28,187 nt of DNA from Acidobacteriota bacterium (GCA_003223995.1 QHYA01000013.1:1-28187), one strand, 5' to 3'. Positions 15,277 through 23,822 are shown, counted from the first letter of the stretch. Notes: generated from the sequence alone by a model not told the origin. Made by a program: numbers and translations.

Positions 15277-18200
15277 GTGAAGTCGCGAGCCGGTGCGTTG
15301 ACGCTGCAGTTGCTTCTCGTCGCGGTCATTGTTTCAATGCTCCCCCGGGCCGACGCGGGAGCGGAATCGAAGCTCGAGTTGAGGGTCGCCTCGTTCGACC
15401 CGCTCTCCGGCCTCCCTGCGCTCCCCGAGGGTCGGCGGATCAAGACGCCTCCGCAAACAGGGCCGTCTTATTACCTGGTTCAGATCGAGGGGCTCCTGAC
15501 GCCTCCGTGGGCCGCGGCGCTGCAGGCCGCGGGCGTCGAACGGCTTGGCTTCGTCCCCGAGAACACGTTCGCCGTTCGCATCGACGCCGGGCGTCTCGAC
15601 GCCCTGCGTGCCCTGCCATTCGTCCGGTGGATCGGACTGTTCGAGCCCGGCTACAAGATCAGCCCCGAGATCGGGATCAGGCCGTTTTCCGACCCCTCCC
15701 GCCGCTCGGAGCCCTTCTACCGGCTGACGCTCGACCTCTGGCCCGGAGAGAGCCCTCAGGCGGTCGCCGCTGCCGTCAGATCCGCAGGCGCCGAGGTGAT
15801 GAAGGTGGAGCCCGGGCCCTATCCGCTGCGGCTGCGCGTGAAGGCTGCCCCTGCGCTGCTCGATACTCTTGCGCAGATCCCCGCAGTTCAGTGGATCGAG
15901 GAGATCGGCGAGATCGATCTTCGCAACACGACGACCCCCTGGGTGATCCAGTCGGACATCCAGGATCAGTACCCTGTCTGGAACCGAGGGATCCACGGCG
16001 AAGGGCAGATCATCGGCCACATCGACGGCAACCCCGACATGGACTCCTGCTATCTGAAAGACCCCTCCAACAACACGCCCGGGCCGAACCACCGGAAGGT
16101 CGTCGCCTATCGCTCGAGCAGCGGCCTTGGCCGCGACGCTCACGGCACTCACACCGCGGGCACGGCTGCGGGCGACCGAAAACCGATCGACGGATCGACC
16201 TACGCGAACGGGAACGCCTGGGCCGCGAGGATCTCCCACTCGAACCTCAACGACATCACGGGCAGCGGCAGCGCCCCGTCGAACCTCTATTCCTATCTCG
16301 ATGCCGCGCACAACGATGGCGCCCGCGTCCACACGAACTCCTGGGGGGATGACGGGACGCGCTCCTACACGACCTGGTGCCGCGACATCGACCAGTTCTC
16401 CTATGACCGGGAGGACGACCTGGTCCTGTTTGCCGTGAGCAACGGATCTGTCGTGACGACACCGGAGAACGCCAAGGACTGCGTCGGGGTCGGCGCGTCG
16501 GGCCACTCGCCGAACCAGGAGAACTTCTGCTCGGGGGGCAGAGGGCCGACGCTGGACGGCCGCCGCAAGCCGGAGGTCTTCACTCCGGGATGCAGTGTCA
16601 TCTCTGCCCGCTCCTTCGCAGCTTGCGACACGACCACGATGACGGGCACGAGCATGGCCAGTCCGTCCACGACCGCGGCCGCCGCCCTGATCCGCCAGTA
16701 CTACGAGGAGGGCTGGTATCCCTCCGGGGCCAAGACCCCCTCGGAGGCCATCACGCCCTCCGGAGCGCTGACCAAGGCCACACTGATCAACGGAGCCGTG
16801 AACATGACCGGAATCGCGGGCTATCCCTCGGATCAGGAGGGATGGGGGCGGGAGCTGATGGACAGGGCTCTCTACTTCGCCGGGGACGTCCGGGGCCTCT
16901 CGGTCCTCGCCGACAAGCGCAATGCCGACGGCCTTGCAACCGGCGAGGAGCAGGGCTTCAATCTGCAGGTTTCCTCCTCCGTCGAGCCGCTGCGGGTAAC
17001 TCTTGTCTTCACGGAGCCTCCTGCGGCGCTCTTCGCGAATCCGGCCACTGTCAACGACCTTGACCTGACCGTGACCGATCCGAGCGGGAACGCGTACCTC
17101 GGCAACGTCTTCGATACGACCTCAGGAAACTCCGTCACGGGCGGGACGCGCGACTCGAACAACGATGTCGAGCAGGTCCAGGTCGCCTCCCCTCCCGCAG
17201 GGACGTGGCAGATCAAGGTGCGGGGGGCTGCGGTGAACCAGGGCCGGCAGGGGTATGCCCTCGTCGCCACGGGCGACGTGGCCTCCGTCGTCGGCCCCTC
17301 GCTGAGGCACGACAGCCACCAGATCCAGGATTCCTCGGTCTACGGGAACGGCGACGGCGTCGTGGATCCAGGCGAGACTGTGACGATGCCGGTGACGCTC
17401 CGGAACTCCGGGAGCGCCGATGCAACGGGCGTCTCGGCGCGAGCCTCCTCCGGTCTCCCCGCGAAGGTGAAGATCACGACTGCGACAGCCAGCTACCCCG
17501 ACATCCCCAAAGGGTCCGCGGGAACTTCGAACGCGCCTCACTACGAGTTCGCGGTGGCCCCCGACGTGACCTGCGGGACGAGCCTTACCTTCAGCCTCGA
17601 CTGGTCGGCGAGCGCGATGGAGGGGACCACGAGCTTCGTCGTCGATATCGGGAAGGACAGCGCCGACTATCCCGCCGCTGACGTGCCCCTGACGGTCCCG
17701 AAGAAGACCATCGCAGGCGTCGTCTCCACGATCAACGTCTCGGACTCGTTCACGAACGCGGATGTCCTCGCGGCGGTCAATCTCAAGCACAACAACGTCG
17801 GTGAAATCATCATGAAACTGACATCGCCCGCGGGAACGACGGTCACCCTCCACAACAAGTCGCGCGCCGGGCAGGCCGACATCAACACGACCTATGACAG
17901 TCTCACCCAGCCCGACGGACCCGGCACGATGAACGACTTCAACGGCCAGACCTCCTCCGGGGCCTGGAAGCTGACGGTGATCGACGACACCTCCGGGGCA
18001 ACGCCGCCGGGCCAGCTCGTCTCCTGGTCGCTGCACCTCCTGGCCACGGGACCATTCCGCTGCACGCCCCTGAACTGCGGCAGCCCTGTCCCCGGCCCCC
18101 TGGGAGACTCGGTGAAGCTGTCCCGCTCGGGGGCTGCGGACCTACTGCACGACTGGGACCCGATTGCCGGCGTTGCCGACTACCGCCTCTGGCGCTCCAG

Positions 18201-18342
18201 CAGTCCCGCTTTTTCTTCGGAGGAGGCGGTGGCGAAGATCACGGGCGCTACCCAGTACCTAGAGACCGGCGCCTTGACCGCTCCAACCTCGTACTACTAC
18301 CAGGTCCGCGGCGTGAATTCGTGCAACCAGGAAGGCCCGTAG
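15277..18342 (+). CDS. exported subtilisin-like serine protease with P-domain and Fn3-like tail
   Basis: This 1021-residue protein starts at a GTG, six bases after GGAGGG. A signal peptide (about 1-28, LLLVAVIVSMLPRADAGA) precedes a propeptide-like region (30-215). The S8 catalytic domain (about 225-525) has Asp250 in GHIDGNPD, His289 in DAHGTHTAGTAAG and Ser459 in GTSMASP. Asn389 in FAVSNGS fits the oxyanion hole. Next come a Kp43-type beta domain (about 540-665, NDLDLTVTDPSGN), a CARDB-like domain (about 670-805, GVVDPGETVTMPVTLRNSG), a proprotein-convertase P-domain (about 809-920, NDFNGQTSSGAWKLTVIDD) and an Fn3-like module (about 942-1021). It should be secreted and degrade proteins outside the cell. 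The gene is intact and ends seven bases from the convergent apt stop. Confidence 0.9.
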   Translation: MKSRAGALTLQLLLVAVIVSMLPRADAGAESKLELRVASFDPLSGLPALPEGRRIKTPPQTGPSYYLVQIEGLLTPPWAAALQAAGVERLGFVPENTFAVRIDAGRLDALRALPFVRWIGLFEPGYKISPEIGIRPFSDPSRRSEPFYRLTLDLWPGESPQAVAAAVRSAGAEVMKVEPGPYPLRLRVKAAPALLDTLAQIPAVQWIEEIGEIDLRNTTTPWVIQSDIQDQYPVWNRGIHGEGQIIGHIDGNPDMDSCYLKDPSNNTPGPNHRKVVAYRSSSGLGRDAHGTHTAGTAAGDRKPIDGSTYANGNAWAARISHSNLNDITGSGSAPSNLYSYLDAAHNDGARVHTNSWGDDGTRSYTTWCRDIDQFSYDREDDLVLFAVSNGSVVTTPENAKDCVGVGASGHSPNQENFCSGGRGPTLDGRRKPEVFTPGCSVISARSFAACDTTTMTGTSMASPSTTAAAALIRQYYEEGWYPSGAKTPSEAITPSGALTKATLINGAVNMTGIAGYPSDQEGWGRELMDRALYFAGDVRGLSVLADKRNADGLATGEEQGFNLQVSSSVEPLRVTLVFTEPPAALFANPATVNDLDLTVTDPSGNAYLGNVFDTTSGNSVTGGTRDSNNDVEQVQVASPPAGTWQIKVRGAAVNQGRQGYALVATGDVASVVGPSLRHDSHQIQDSSVYGNGDGVVDPGETVTMPVTLRNSGSADATGVSARASSGLPAKVKITTATASYPDIPKGSAGTSNAPHYEFAVAPDVTCGTSLTFSLDWSASAMEGTTSFVVDIGKDSADYPAADVPLTVPKKTIAGVVSTINVSDSFTNADVLAAVNLKHNNVGEIIMKLTSPAGTTVTLHNKSRAGQADINTTYDSLTQPDGPGTMNDFNGQTSSGAWKLTVIDDTSGATPPGQLVSWSLHLLATGPFRCTPLNCGSPVPGPLGDSVKLSRSGAADLLHDWDPIAGVADYRLWRSSSPAFSSEEAVAKITGATQYLETGALTAPTSYYYQVRGVNSCNQEGP

Positions 18343-18349
18343 GGGCGAG

Positions 18350-19072
18350 TCAGTAGGTGACCAGGCTGAAGATCGGCAGATCGGGAAGCTTCTCGCGCCC
18401 GCGCAAGGCCTCCAGTTCGACCAGGAAGGCGCAGCCGACGACCTTGGCTTCGGCCTGTCGCGCGAGGGCCACCGTGGCATTCGCCGTTCCCCCCGTCGCC
18501 AGCAGGTCATCGACGACAAGGACCCTCTGGCCGATCTTCAGAGCGTCCGCGTGCATCTCCAAGGCGTCCTGGCCGTACTCGAGCATGTAGTTCATCCGCA
18601 GGGTGGCTGCGGGAAGTTTTCCGGGTTTGCGAACCGGCACCAGCCCCGCGCCGAGCTGATAGGCGACGGCCGAGCCGAGAATGAAACCTCGAGATTCGAT
18701 TCCCAGAATCTGGTCGATCTCTTCTCCCCGGTACCTTTCGACGATCCGGTCGACCGCCAGACGGAAAGCTGACGGCTCCTTCAGCAGCGGAGTGATGTCT
18801 CTGAAGAGAATGCCCGGCTTGGGAAAGTCCGGAACGTCTCGGATCAGCTTCTTGAGATCTGACATCGAGGCCGATCCCGGCCCCTGTCTCAGATCCCTTT
18901 CGAACTCCTCCAGAGCCTCGCGGTCTCCTTCTGCGAAGACCTCCACGCTCCCATCCGGCAGGTTGCGCGTCCACCCATCGATGCCATAGTCCCCGGCTCG
19001 CTGGAGAATGAAATAGCGGAACCCCACTCCCTGAACGAGGCCGCTGATGAGATACCGCCGGGCGAGCTTCAT
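18350..19072 (-). CDS. apt: truncated acylphosphatase fused in frame to adenine phosphoribosyltransferase
   Basis: From ATG at 19072 the frame gives 240 residues. Residues 1-69 are an acylphosphatase: SGLVQGVGFRYF with catalytic Arg19 and GWTRNLPDGSVEVFAEGD with Asn37. Its last strand (about 20 residues) is missing. At Met70 (18865) a full-length APRT of 171 residues begins: SDLKKLIRDVPDFPKPGILF, GIESRGFILGSAVAY, and the PRPP loop VLVVDDLLATGGT (185-197). APRT salvages adenine plus PRPP to AMP. The join may be a real fusion, or the result of a lost block that removed the acylphosphatase end and the gap. APRT could still start at its own ATG. Reading further upstream would run through tRNA-Pro and is not credible. 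Confidence 0.85.
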   Translation of the reverse strand: MKLARRYLISGLVQGVGFRYFILQRAGDYGIDGWTRNLPDGSVEVFAEGDREALEEFERDLRQGPGSASMSDLKKLIRDVPDFPKPGILFRDITPLLKEPSAFRLAVDRIVERYRGEEIDQILGIESRGFILGSAVAYQLGAGLVPVRKPGKLPAATLRMNYMLEYGQDALEMHADALKIGQRVLVVDDLLATGGTANATVALARQAEAKVVGCAFLVELEALRGREKLPDLPIFSLVTY

Positions 19073-19142
19073 CGGGCAGGCCCGGTCAAAATACTCATCC
19101 GAGCGGTCCGAGTCAACGCGCAAGGGGAGAAGCGGGAGAAGC

Positions 19143-19219
19143 TGGTCGGGGCGAGTGGATTTGAACCACCGACCCCTTGCTCCCGAAGCAAGTGCGCTAC
19201 CAGGCTGCGCCACGCCCCG
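19143..19219 (-). tRNA. tRNA-Pro (anticodon CGG)
   Basis: On the minus strand the cloverleaf has acceptor CGGGGCG/CGCCCCG, D-arm GCGC/GCGC, anticodon stem CTTGC/GCAAG with loop TTCGGGA, and T-arm GGTGG-TTCAAAT-CCACT. Anticodon CGG reads CCG (Pro). Discriminator A and CCA are encoded (19143-19146). It lies between pcm and the acylphosphatase-apt gene on the same strand. Confidence 0.96.
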
Positions 19220-19270
19220 ACCGGAGGGATACTGTGCGACGAAGAGGGCGGCAATCTAGCACGAAAGCGC

Positions 19271-19921
19271 TCAAGCGGACCAGCCGAAACGGCCGATGAG
19301 CCTGACGAACGACACAACACCGTGCCGCTCGATCCGAGGCCCTTCCGCTTGGAGCGTGACCACCGTCAGATCCTGGCGCTCCTCGGCGCCGATGGGAATG
19401 ACGAGCCGTCCTTCAGGGGCCAATTGATCGAGCAATGGTGCCGGTAGATCGGGCGAGGCGGCCGATACGACGATCGCCTGATATGGAGCCCACTCGGACC
19501 ACCCATAGGTGCCGTCGAACACCTTGATGTGAACGACGCTTTCCAAGCCGAGAGAAGCGATCACGGTTCGTGCGCGGCGAGCGAGAGATGCGATCCTCTC
19601 GATCGAGTAGACCTGCCCCGCCAGGCGAGCGAGGATCGCCGTCTGATAGCCGGATCCTGTTCCGATCTCGAGCACCCGATCGTCGGGACGGATCCGCGCG
19701 AGCTCCGTCATGCGGGCCACGACGTAGGGCTGCGAGATTGTCTGCTTTTCTCCGATCGGGAGGGCGTGATCGCTGTACGCCTTCGCCTGGAGGGCCTCCT
19801 CCACGAAGGCATGTCGCGGCACCGTCCGGAACGCTTCGAGGACACGCCCGTCCTTGATCCCCCGGCGGGCGAGATGACGCTCCACCATGCGCTCGCGGCT
19901 GATGCGGTAGTCGACAGGCAC
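19271..19921 (-). CDS. pcm: protein-L-isoaspartate O-methyltransferase
   Basis: This 216-residue methyltransferase repairs isoaspartyl residues in aged proteins using S-adenosylmethionine. The PCMT marks are PRHAFV (35-40), the substrate-site TISQPYVVARM (61-71) and the SAM-binding RVLEIGTGSGYQTAILA (82-98). VYSIERIASLA and GRLVIPIG follow in family order. The length is normal (about 208-215). It starts two bases after the surE stop, a pairing seen in many bacteria, so the two are surely one transcript. Confidence 0.95.
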   Translation of the reverse strand: MPVDYRISRERMVERHLARRGIKDGRVLEAFRTVPRHAFVEEALQAKAYSDHALPIGEKQTISQPYVVARMTELARIRPDDRVLEIGTGSGYQTAILARLAGQVYSIERIASLARRARTVIASLGLESVVHIKVFDGTYGWSEWAPYQAIVVSAASPDLPAPLLDQLAPEGRLVIPIGAEERQDLTVVTLQAEGPRIERHGVVSFVRLIGRFGWSA

Positions 19922-19923
19922 CC

Positions 19924-20691
19924 CTACTCCAGGGAGAGCTGCCAGCCGCCCAGCTCCTCGAGGACGCGATGATGGGTCAGGTCAAGGTGCAGCGGCGTGA
20001 CCGAGATGAAGCCCTCGCTCACAGCGCAATAGTCGCTCAGGGGATCGTTTTTCCAGTCGAGGGGGAGGTCGCTGATCCAGAATTCCTCCTCCCCGATCGC
20101 CGCGACCGCGGCGGTCCCCGCTCCCATCTCAGGCGGGCGGTGCGGGATGCGCCTGCCCTGCCGCGTCCAGCGGATTCCTCGTGGCTCTCCCGACGGCACG
20201 TTGACGTTCAGCAGCGTGTCCTCGGGCAGGCCCCTCTCGAGGATCTTCCGTGCGAGCAGGAGGGCGACCTCCCCCGCTGCCGTCCATCCGTCTCCGCCGA
20301 GGCTCGCCCGGTCCATCGATACCGCCATGCCGGGCCGGCCGAGCAGCGCCCCTTCCAGCGCCGCGGCCACGGTCCCTGAATAGGCCACATCGTCGCCGAT
20401 ATTCAGTCCCGCATTGATACCCGACACGACGAGGTCCGGCGGCCGGCCGGACAGCCTGAAGAAACCGAGATTGACGCAATCAGCCGGGGTTCCTTCCACG
20501 GCGAACCAGCCGGGGGCCGTCCGTCGGACCTTCAATGGCCTGCCCAGCGTCAACGAGTGACTCGCGCCCGAGTGGTTGCGCGCCGGAGCGACCACGACCA
20601 CCTCGCCGAGGCCCTGCAGGCTCCGCGTCAGGCAGGCAAGGCCTTCAGCTTCGATGCCGTCGTCGTTGCTTACAAGGATGAGGTGAGACAA
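19924..20691 (-). CDS. surE: 5'/3'-nucleotidase SurE
   Basis: This 255-residue protein is a metal-dependent phosphatase that removes phosphate from nucleoside monophosphates. The ligands are visible: Asp10 and Asp11 in VSNDDGIEAEGL, Ser41 in APARNHSGASHS, and Asn93 in SGINAGLNIGDDVAYSGT. EGTPADCVNLGF (66-77) is also typical. The start is TTG at 20691; no ATG or GTG lies close enough upstream in frame, and the ribosome binding site is weak. It sits just after tRNA-Pro(GGG) and directly before pcm. Confidence 0.94.
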   Translation of the reverse strand: MSHLILVSNDDGIEAEGLACLTRSLQGLGEVVVVAPARNHSGASHSLTLGRPLKVRRTAPGWFAVEGTPADCVNLGFFRLSGRPPDLVVSGINAGLNIGDDVAYSGTVAAALEGALLGRPGMAVSMDRASLGGDGWTAAGEVALLLARKILERGLPEDTLLNVNVPSGEPRGIRWTRQGRRIPHRPPEMGAGTAAVAAIGEEEFWISDLPLDWKNDPLSDYCAVSEGFISVTPLHLDLTHHRVLEELGGWQLSLE

Positions 20692-20738
20692 GGGATGACA
20701 GCCGTTCTCTCAGGGCAGCCGCCTCTCCGCAGCCGAGT

Positions 20739-20815
20739 TGGTCGGGGCGGCTGGATTTGAACCAGTGACCCCTTGCACCCCAAGCAAGTGCGCTACCAGG
20801 CTGCGCCACGCCCCG
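20739..20815 (-). tRNA. tRNA-Pro (anticodon GGG)
   Basis: On the minus strand the acceptor CGGGGCG/CGCCCCG, D-arm and anticodon stem CTTGC/GCAAG equal those of the other tRNA-Pro. The loop is TTGGGGT, so the anticodon is GGG (reads CCC and CCT). The T-arm is ACTGG-TTCAAAT-CCAGC, with encoded discriminator A and CCA (20739-20742). A good promoter lies about 40 bases upstream. Confidence 0.96.
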
Positions 20816-20837
20816 ACCGTTGAGGGCTGAATTGCGC

Positions 20838-20852
20838 CTCCGCGCCGCGGAG
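20838..20852. other. short palindrome between merR and tRNA-Pro(GGG)
   Basis: CTCCGC (20838-20843) pairs with GCGGAG (20847-20852) around GCC. It lies at the predicted start of the tRNA-Pro transcript. It could be the GC-rich start region of the transcript or part of a terminator for merR, and has no T tract. Confidence 0.25.
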
Positions 20853-20859
20853 AGAACTC

Positions 20860-20889
20860 ATTATCGGGTCGCCAAAGGAAGTCGGTCAA
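20860..20889 (-). promoter_or_regulatory. promoter for tRNA-Pro(GGG)
   Basis: On the minus strand TTGACC (20884-20889) and GATAAT (20860-20865) are 18 bases apart, each five of six to the sigma-70 consensus. The start would be near 20853, about 38 bases before the mature tRNA. surE and pcm could share this transcript. Confidence 0.6.
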
Positions 20890-20946
20890 GAGTGGGGAAG
20901 AACGATCCGGAGACAAGTAAAAGGCCGATGAAACTGACCTGCTCTC

Positions 20947-21648
20947 TCAGGACTGCGCGGCATCGGACCCGGTCGGCGAGCCGAGTTCTGCGAGGAGCTG
21001 TCGGATCTCGGCCCGCGCCTTCTCCAAGCGTCTCCACAACGATGCCACTTCGGCGGCGAACTGATCGCGCTGGTCGCGCAGCCGCGCGATCTCGGCGGAG
21101 GCCAGAGCCTCACGTTCTGCGGCCGCGAGCGCTTCCCTCCGAGAAGAGGCAATGGCCTCAACGCTGGTCCGGTTTCCCGGAGCCCCAGGCGGAAGCTCCT
21201 GAGGTTGCTCGAAGAGCAGACCCGAGAGGTCCTGCCGGAGGTCCCCTCGGTGGGACGCCTGCTGCCGCCCTTCCTCCTGGTTCAGTTCACGCTCGGGAAT
21301 CGTTGTCGAGTCGAACGTGGATGAAGAAGAAGCATCGGGCGGCAACTGCAAGGCGGCTCGTTCTTCCCGGAGAATGTCTTCATCCTCCCCGCCCGCCTCG
21401 AGCAGGCGCCGCACGCCGGCAATCGTGTAGTCCTTCTCGTAGAGAAGGTGTTTGATCCGCTGGATGAGCTCGACGTCCCGTTTCCGGTACAGCTTCTGGC
21501 CGGTGCGATTCTTCTCCGGGGCGAGTTGCGGGAACTCCTGCTCCCAGAACTTGAGAATGTAGGGTTGCGTCTCGGTGAGCTCGCAGACTTCACTGGCCTT
21601 GAAGTGGAGCTTGTCGGGAACCTCGAAGCGGTGACCGCCTGACGACAT
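20947..21648 (-). CDS. MerR-family transcriptional regulator with C-terminal coiled coil
   Basis: This 233-residue protein has a winged-helix MerR DNA-binding domain at about residues 14-85: LHFKASEVCELTETQPYILK, then FWEQEFPQLAPEKNRTG and YRKRDVELIQRIKHLLYEKD with TIAGVRRLLEAG. A low-complexity linker (about 95-165) follows. The C-terminus (about 165-220) is rich in Ala, Glu, Arg and Leu in heptad-like order and should form a coiled coil for dimerisation. No cysteine-based metal site is visible, so it is not a classical metal sensor. Targets are unknown. It is followed by tRNA-Pro and surE on the same strand. Confidence 0.85.
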   Translation of the reverse strand: MSSGGHRFEVPDKLHFKASEVCELTETQPYILKFWEQEFPQLAPEKNRTGQKLYRKRDVELIQRIKHLLYEKDYTIAGVRRLLEAGGEDEDILREERAALQLPPDASSSSTFDSTTIPERELNQEEGRQQASHRGDLRQDLSGLLFEQPQELPPGAPGNRTSVEAIASSRREALAAAEREALASAEIARLRDQRDQFAAEVASLWRRLEKARAEIRQLLAELGSPTGSDAAQS

Positions 21649-21657
21649 GCAGTCCGG

Positions 21658-21686
21658 ATTATCGGGGCGCTGCAGCCGAGCGTCAA
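21658..21686 (-). promoter_or_regulatory. promoter for merR-family gene
   Basis: On the minus strand TTGACG (21681-21686) and GATAAT (21658-21663) are exactly 17 bases apart, each five of six to consensus. Only nine bases separate the -10 box from the ATG at 21648, so the transcript would have almost no leader. Confidence 0.6.
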
Positions 21687-21783
21687 GACGAAACCGGCCG
21701 CGGCTGCGCGGGTTTTGAAGCGAACTCGGCCCTGAGGGCCAGGATGCGGATTCGTTTGCGGCCTGCCCGGGCGGCTCGCCGGC

Positions 21784-23556
21784 TCAGATGGTCTTGATCG
21801 CTGGGCGGAAGGCGGGGCGCATGGCCGGCCCGGAGGAGAAAAACTCGCTGCGGAGCCTCGACTCTATCTCTTCCGCTGTGGCCATGTTCAGCAGGTCCGA
21901 GACTATCCGCTCGGCCCGCCCTGCGTCGACCTGCCGGACGGCGGATCTGACCTCGGGAATCGCCAGAGCGTTCATCGAAAGCTTGCGCAGTCCCAGGCCG
22001 ACCAGCACTGGCACAGCCAGCGGGTCGGACGCCATCTCACCGCAGAGGCTCACCTCGATCCCACTGTCCTTCGCCGCACTGATGACGCCCCGCAACAGTC
22101 TCAACAGAGCCGGATGGAACGGCTGATAGAGGTATGAGACGGACTCGTTGCGGCGGTCGAGCGCGAGGCAGTACTGCAGCAGGTCGTTGGTGCCGATGCT
22201 GAAGAAGTCGGCTTCCCTGGCGAGCCGGTCGGCGATCAGCGCTGCGGAGGGGACCTCGATCATGATCCCGACCTCGAGGTTCCGCGCGCAGGCATGTCCC
22301 TCGGCCTCGATCTCGCGGCGGCAATCCTCCAGGACCTGCCGCGCCTGACGCAGCTCGTCCACCCCCGACACGAGTGGAAACATGACCTTGAGGTTCCCCT
22401 CGACGGAGGCGCGCAGCAGTCCGCGGAGCTGCGTGCGGAAGATGTCCGGCCGGCGAAGGCAGAAGCGGATCGCCCGAAGCCCCATGACCGGGTTGGGCTC
22501 GTTCTTGTCGAGCACCTCGTGGAAGTACTTGTCTCCGCCAAGATCGAGGGTGCGGATGATCGCCTCCTCCGGCGAAACTCGCCGTGCGAGGCTGAGGTAA
22601 ACGGCCCGGTGCTCCTCCTCCGAGGGAAGCTCCGGGGAGCGGGAGAGGAACAGGAATTCCGAGCGATAGAGGCCGATCCCCTTCGCTCCCTGCGCGAGCG
22701 CGGTATCGACCTCCTCGGGGAACTCGATGTTCGCCATCAGGGCCACTTCCTGCCCGTCGAGCGTCACGGCCGGCAGGTCCCGCTCACCCGCGAGCCGCTT
22801 CTCGTGCCGGGCCAGCTCGATGCGGGCGCGCCGGTGGAGGGACAGCTCCCGAGCCGAGGGGCGCCACACCACCTCCCCGCCGCTGCCATCCACGAGGAGC
22901 AGGTCTCCTCCCTTGACCCTCTTCGATAGATCGTGGAAACCCACTACGGCCGGGATCTGCAGCGCATTGGCGAGGATGGCGATGTGCGAGGTCCGCGTCC
23001 CGACGTCGGTGCAGAAGCCGACGATGCGCTCATGGTGGAGAAGCGCCGCGTCGGAGGGGGACAGCGAGTGGGCAACGACAAGGCTGTCTTCCGACAGTTC
23101 GGACAGCTCATGACGGTGCCTCTCGCCGGCCAGGATGAGCTGCAAGCGGTTGTGGACGTCCTCCACATCCCCGCCGCGCTCTCGCAGGTAGGGATCCTCG
23201 ATCCTCGCGAATGCCGCGAGCAGCCTCTCAGCGACGGTGTTGAGAGCCCATTCGGCGTTGACCTGCTCCGAACGGACGATCGCGGCCGCCTCACCCAGCA
23301 GTTGCGGATCGCCCAGGATCAGCAGATGAGCGCCGAAAACGCGGGCGAATGCCTCCCCGACGGCCGCCGCCACCCTCTGCCGGACCTCGGTGATCTGCTT
23401 GTGCGCCGCCTCCCGTGCCTGCTCGAGCCGCGCCAGCTCCTGCTCCACCTCCTGCGGAGGGATCGGCAGGCGGAAGATCGGCGTCGCTCGCGTTTCGAGG
23501 ACGATGGCCTTGCCGGAAGCGAGGCCGGGAGAGACGCCGATGCCTCGGATTCTCAC
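21784..23556 (-). CDS. ptsI: phosphoenolpyruvate-protein phosphotransferase (enzyme I)
   Basis: This 590-residue enzyme takes phosphate from PEP and passes it to HPr. The N-terminal half binds HPr and carries the active His191 in GTRTSHIAILAN. The C-terminal PEP-binding barrel has LYRSEFLFLSR, TLDLGGDK, NPVMGLRAIRFCL, IMIEVPSAA, FFSIGTNDLLQYCLALDR and the CGEMASDP motif with the catalytic Cys. Length and motifs are complete. It starts at a GTG that overlaps the HPr stop (GTGA), so it is coupled to ptsH. No sugar permease gene is near. Confidence 0.95.
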   Translation of the reverse strand: MRIRGIGVSPGLASGKAIVLETRATPIFRLPIPPQEVEQELARLEQAREAAHKQITEVRQRVAAAVGEAFARVFGAHLLILGDPQLLGEAAAIVRSEQVNAEWALNTVAERLLAAFARIEDPYLRERGGDVEDVHNRLQLILAGERHRHELSELSEDSLVVAHSLSPSDAALLHHERIVGFCTDVGTRTSHIAILANALQIPAVVGFHDLSKRVKGGDLLLVDGSGGEVVWRPSARELSLHRRARIELARHEKRLAGERDLPAVTLDGQEVALMANIEFPEEVDTALAQGAKGIGLYRSEFLFLSRSPELPSEEEHRAVYLSLARRVSPEEAIIRTLDLGGDKYFHEVLDKNEPNPVMGLRAIRFCLRRPDIFRTQLRGLLRASVEGNLKVMFPLVSGVDELRQARQVLEDCRREIEAEGHACARNLEVGIMIEVPSAALIADRLAREADFFSIGTNDLLQYCLALDRRNESVSYLYQPFHPALLRLLRGVISAAKDSGIEVSLCGEMASDPLAVPVLVGLGLRKLSMNALAIPEVRSAVRQVDAGRAERIVSDLLNMATAEEIESRLRSEFFSSGPAMRPAFRPAIKTI

Positions 23557-23822
23557 GATTCCTCACCGAAGCGCTGCTCGATCAGCTCCACGAGGGCGCC
23601 GGAGGCTCGCTCCTCGTCCTCCCCCTCACAGATCAGCTCCAGCACGGAGCTGCGTACGGCGGCGAGGGTCAAGATGCCGAGAATCGACTTGCCGTCCACC
23701 TCCCTGCCGTCCTTGCGCAGGCGGATCCGGGAAGTGAAGGTGCTCGAGAGGTGCACGAAGCGGGAGGCGGCCCGTGCGTGCAAGCCGAGACGGTTGGAGA
23801 TCTTCACCGCGCGCTGGATCAC
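23553..23822 (-). CDS. ptsH: phosphocarrier protein HPr
   Basis: This 89-residue HPr has both regulatory sites at their classical numbers: His15 in NRLGLHARAAS, phosphorylated by enzyme I, and Ser46 in VDGKSILGILTLAA, the target of HPr kinase/phosphorylase. A GTG start overlaps the stop of the EIIA gene by four bases. Because HprK is encoded in the same operon, Ser46 phosphorylation is likely real here. It would act as a signalling carrier if there is no permease. Confidence 0.95.
   Translation of the reverse strand: MIQRAVKISNRLGLHARAASRFVHLSSTFTSRIRLRKDGREVDGKSILGILTLAAVRSSVLELICEGEDEERASGALVELIEQRFGEES

Noticed and set aside
18350..19213. Longer acylphosphatase-APRT protein starting at 19213
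   Set aside because: The extra N-terminus is a translation of tRNA-Pro(CGG); phrases such as GSALASGARGRWFKSTRP are a known tRNA artefact.
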